DNA from: Thermoanaerobaculia bacterium
GTDB taxonomy: Bacteria; Acidobacteriota; Thermoanaerobaculia; Multivoradales; UBA5704
DNA length: 5,936 nt
Assembly (NCBI GenBank): GCA_030150965.1
Contig: JASLEW010000803.1
Coordinates: forward strand, 1-5,936
Reading direction: 5' to 3'
Within the stretch, counting starts at the first letter, position 1, and every line of letters starts with the position of its first letter. The notes below the pieces were generated by a model. That model was given only the letters and a program-made list of their open reading frames with translations, was not told the DNA's origin and searched no databases. Below, in pieces: positions 5,739 through 5,936 of the stretch. The translations under genes and the position numbers were made by a program.

Positions 5739-5936
5739 TGTCCCGCACGGTTAGTTCGCATGGTAGTCGCGCCGCAATCCGGCTTCCTGGCCAGGCGCGC
5801 CGACGCAAGCGTAGCAGGGACTACGGTGAGGAGGCGCAACGCCGCCAGGGAGCCGGATTGCGGCGCGACTACCATGCGAACTAACCGTGCGGGACACTAG
5901 CGAGCAGGGGACTGCCGCCGCCGGCGCCAGAGGCCC
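5699..5936. repeat. Long near-perfect inverted repeat at the right edge
   Basis: Bases 5699-5791 pair with 5844-5936 around an axis at 5817.5. The arms are 93 bp with one mismatch (5785 against 5850) and the outer 86 bp are exact. The centre (5792-5843) is mostly unpaired, but a small hairpin (CGTAG 5810-5814 with CTACG 5821-5825) sits on the same axis. The left arm includes the last 40 bases of the DUF2784-like gene, so the right arm (5897-5936) repeats that coding end in reverse. The inner 5739-5896, bounded by CTAG on both sides and with ends starting TGTCCCGCACGG, may be a ~158-bp palindromic repeat element without a transposase, resembling a MITE or REP-type sequence. No T tract follows, so it is not a standard terminator. 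The arm is cut by the window edge and may be longer. Confidence 0.93.

Overview
This is a very G+C-rich bacterial window (roughly three quarters G+C by eye) with four complete protein genes, one partial lipoprotein gene and several repeats. The lipoprotein signal and the UbiB-type kinase show a bacterium. High-GC codon use is uniform throughout, and I cannot name a phylum with confidence. The short A/P/G-rich repetitive extensions and inserts in nearly every protein look like a trait of this genome.

Layout, left to right. Positions 1-408 (minus strand) hold the N-terminal part of a secreted lipoprotein that runs off the left edge. Positions 409-896 are a non-coding gap with a diverged 77-bp tandem duplication. 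Positions 897-2966 (minus) encode an ABC1/AarF/UbiB-family atypical kinase whose first ~100 residues come from a ten-copy 21-bp repeat. A short divergent intergenic region with a GC-rich palindrome separates it from a plus-strand operon of three genes joined by ATGA stop/start overlaps. These are a GNAT-fold acyltransferase (3008-4099), an enolase-superfamily enzyme of the o-succinylbenzoate synthase / N-succinylamino acid racemase group (4096-5361), and a small DUF2784-like membrane protein (5358-5738). The window ends in a near-perfect inverted repeat with ~93-bp arms (5699-5936). Its right arm copies the 3' end of the last gene in reverse.

How the genes may work together. An acyltransferase of this type next to an NSAR/OSBS-type racemase matches the described route that converts D-amino acids irreversibly to L-amino acids: N-succinylation, racemisation of the N-succinyl amino acid, then hydrolysis. 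The deacylase that would finish the route is not in the window. The racemase could instead be, or also be, the menaquinone-pathway OSBS. UbiB relatives are linked to quinone biology, so that reading stays open. Both window edges fall in sequence that is hard to assemble (a proline/alanine low-complexity tract on the left, a long palindrome on the right), so the window may be a whole contig. No tRNA, rRNA, CRISPR array or transposase gene was seen.
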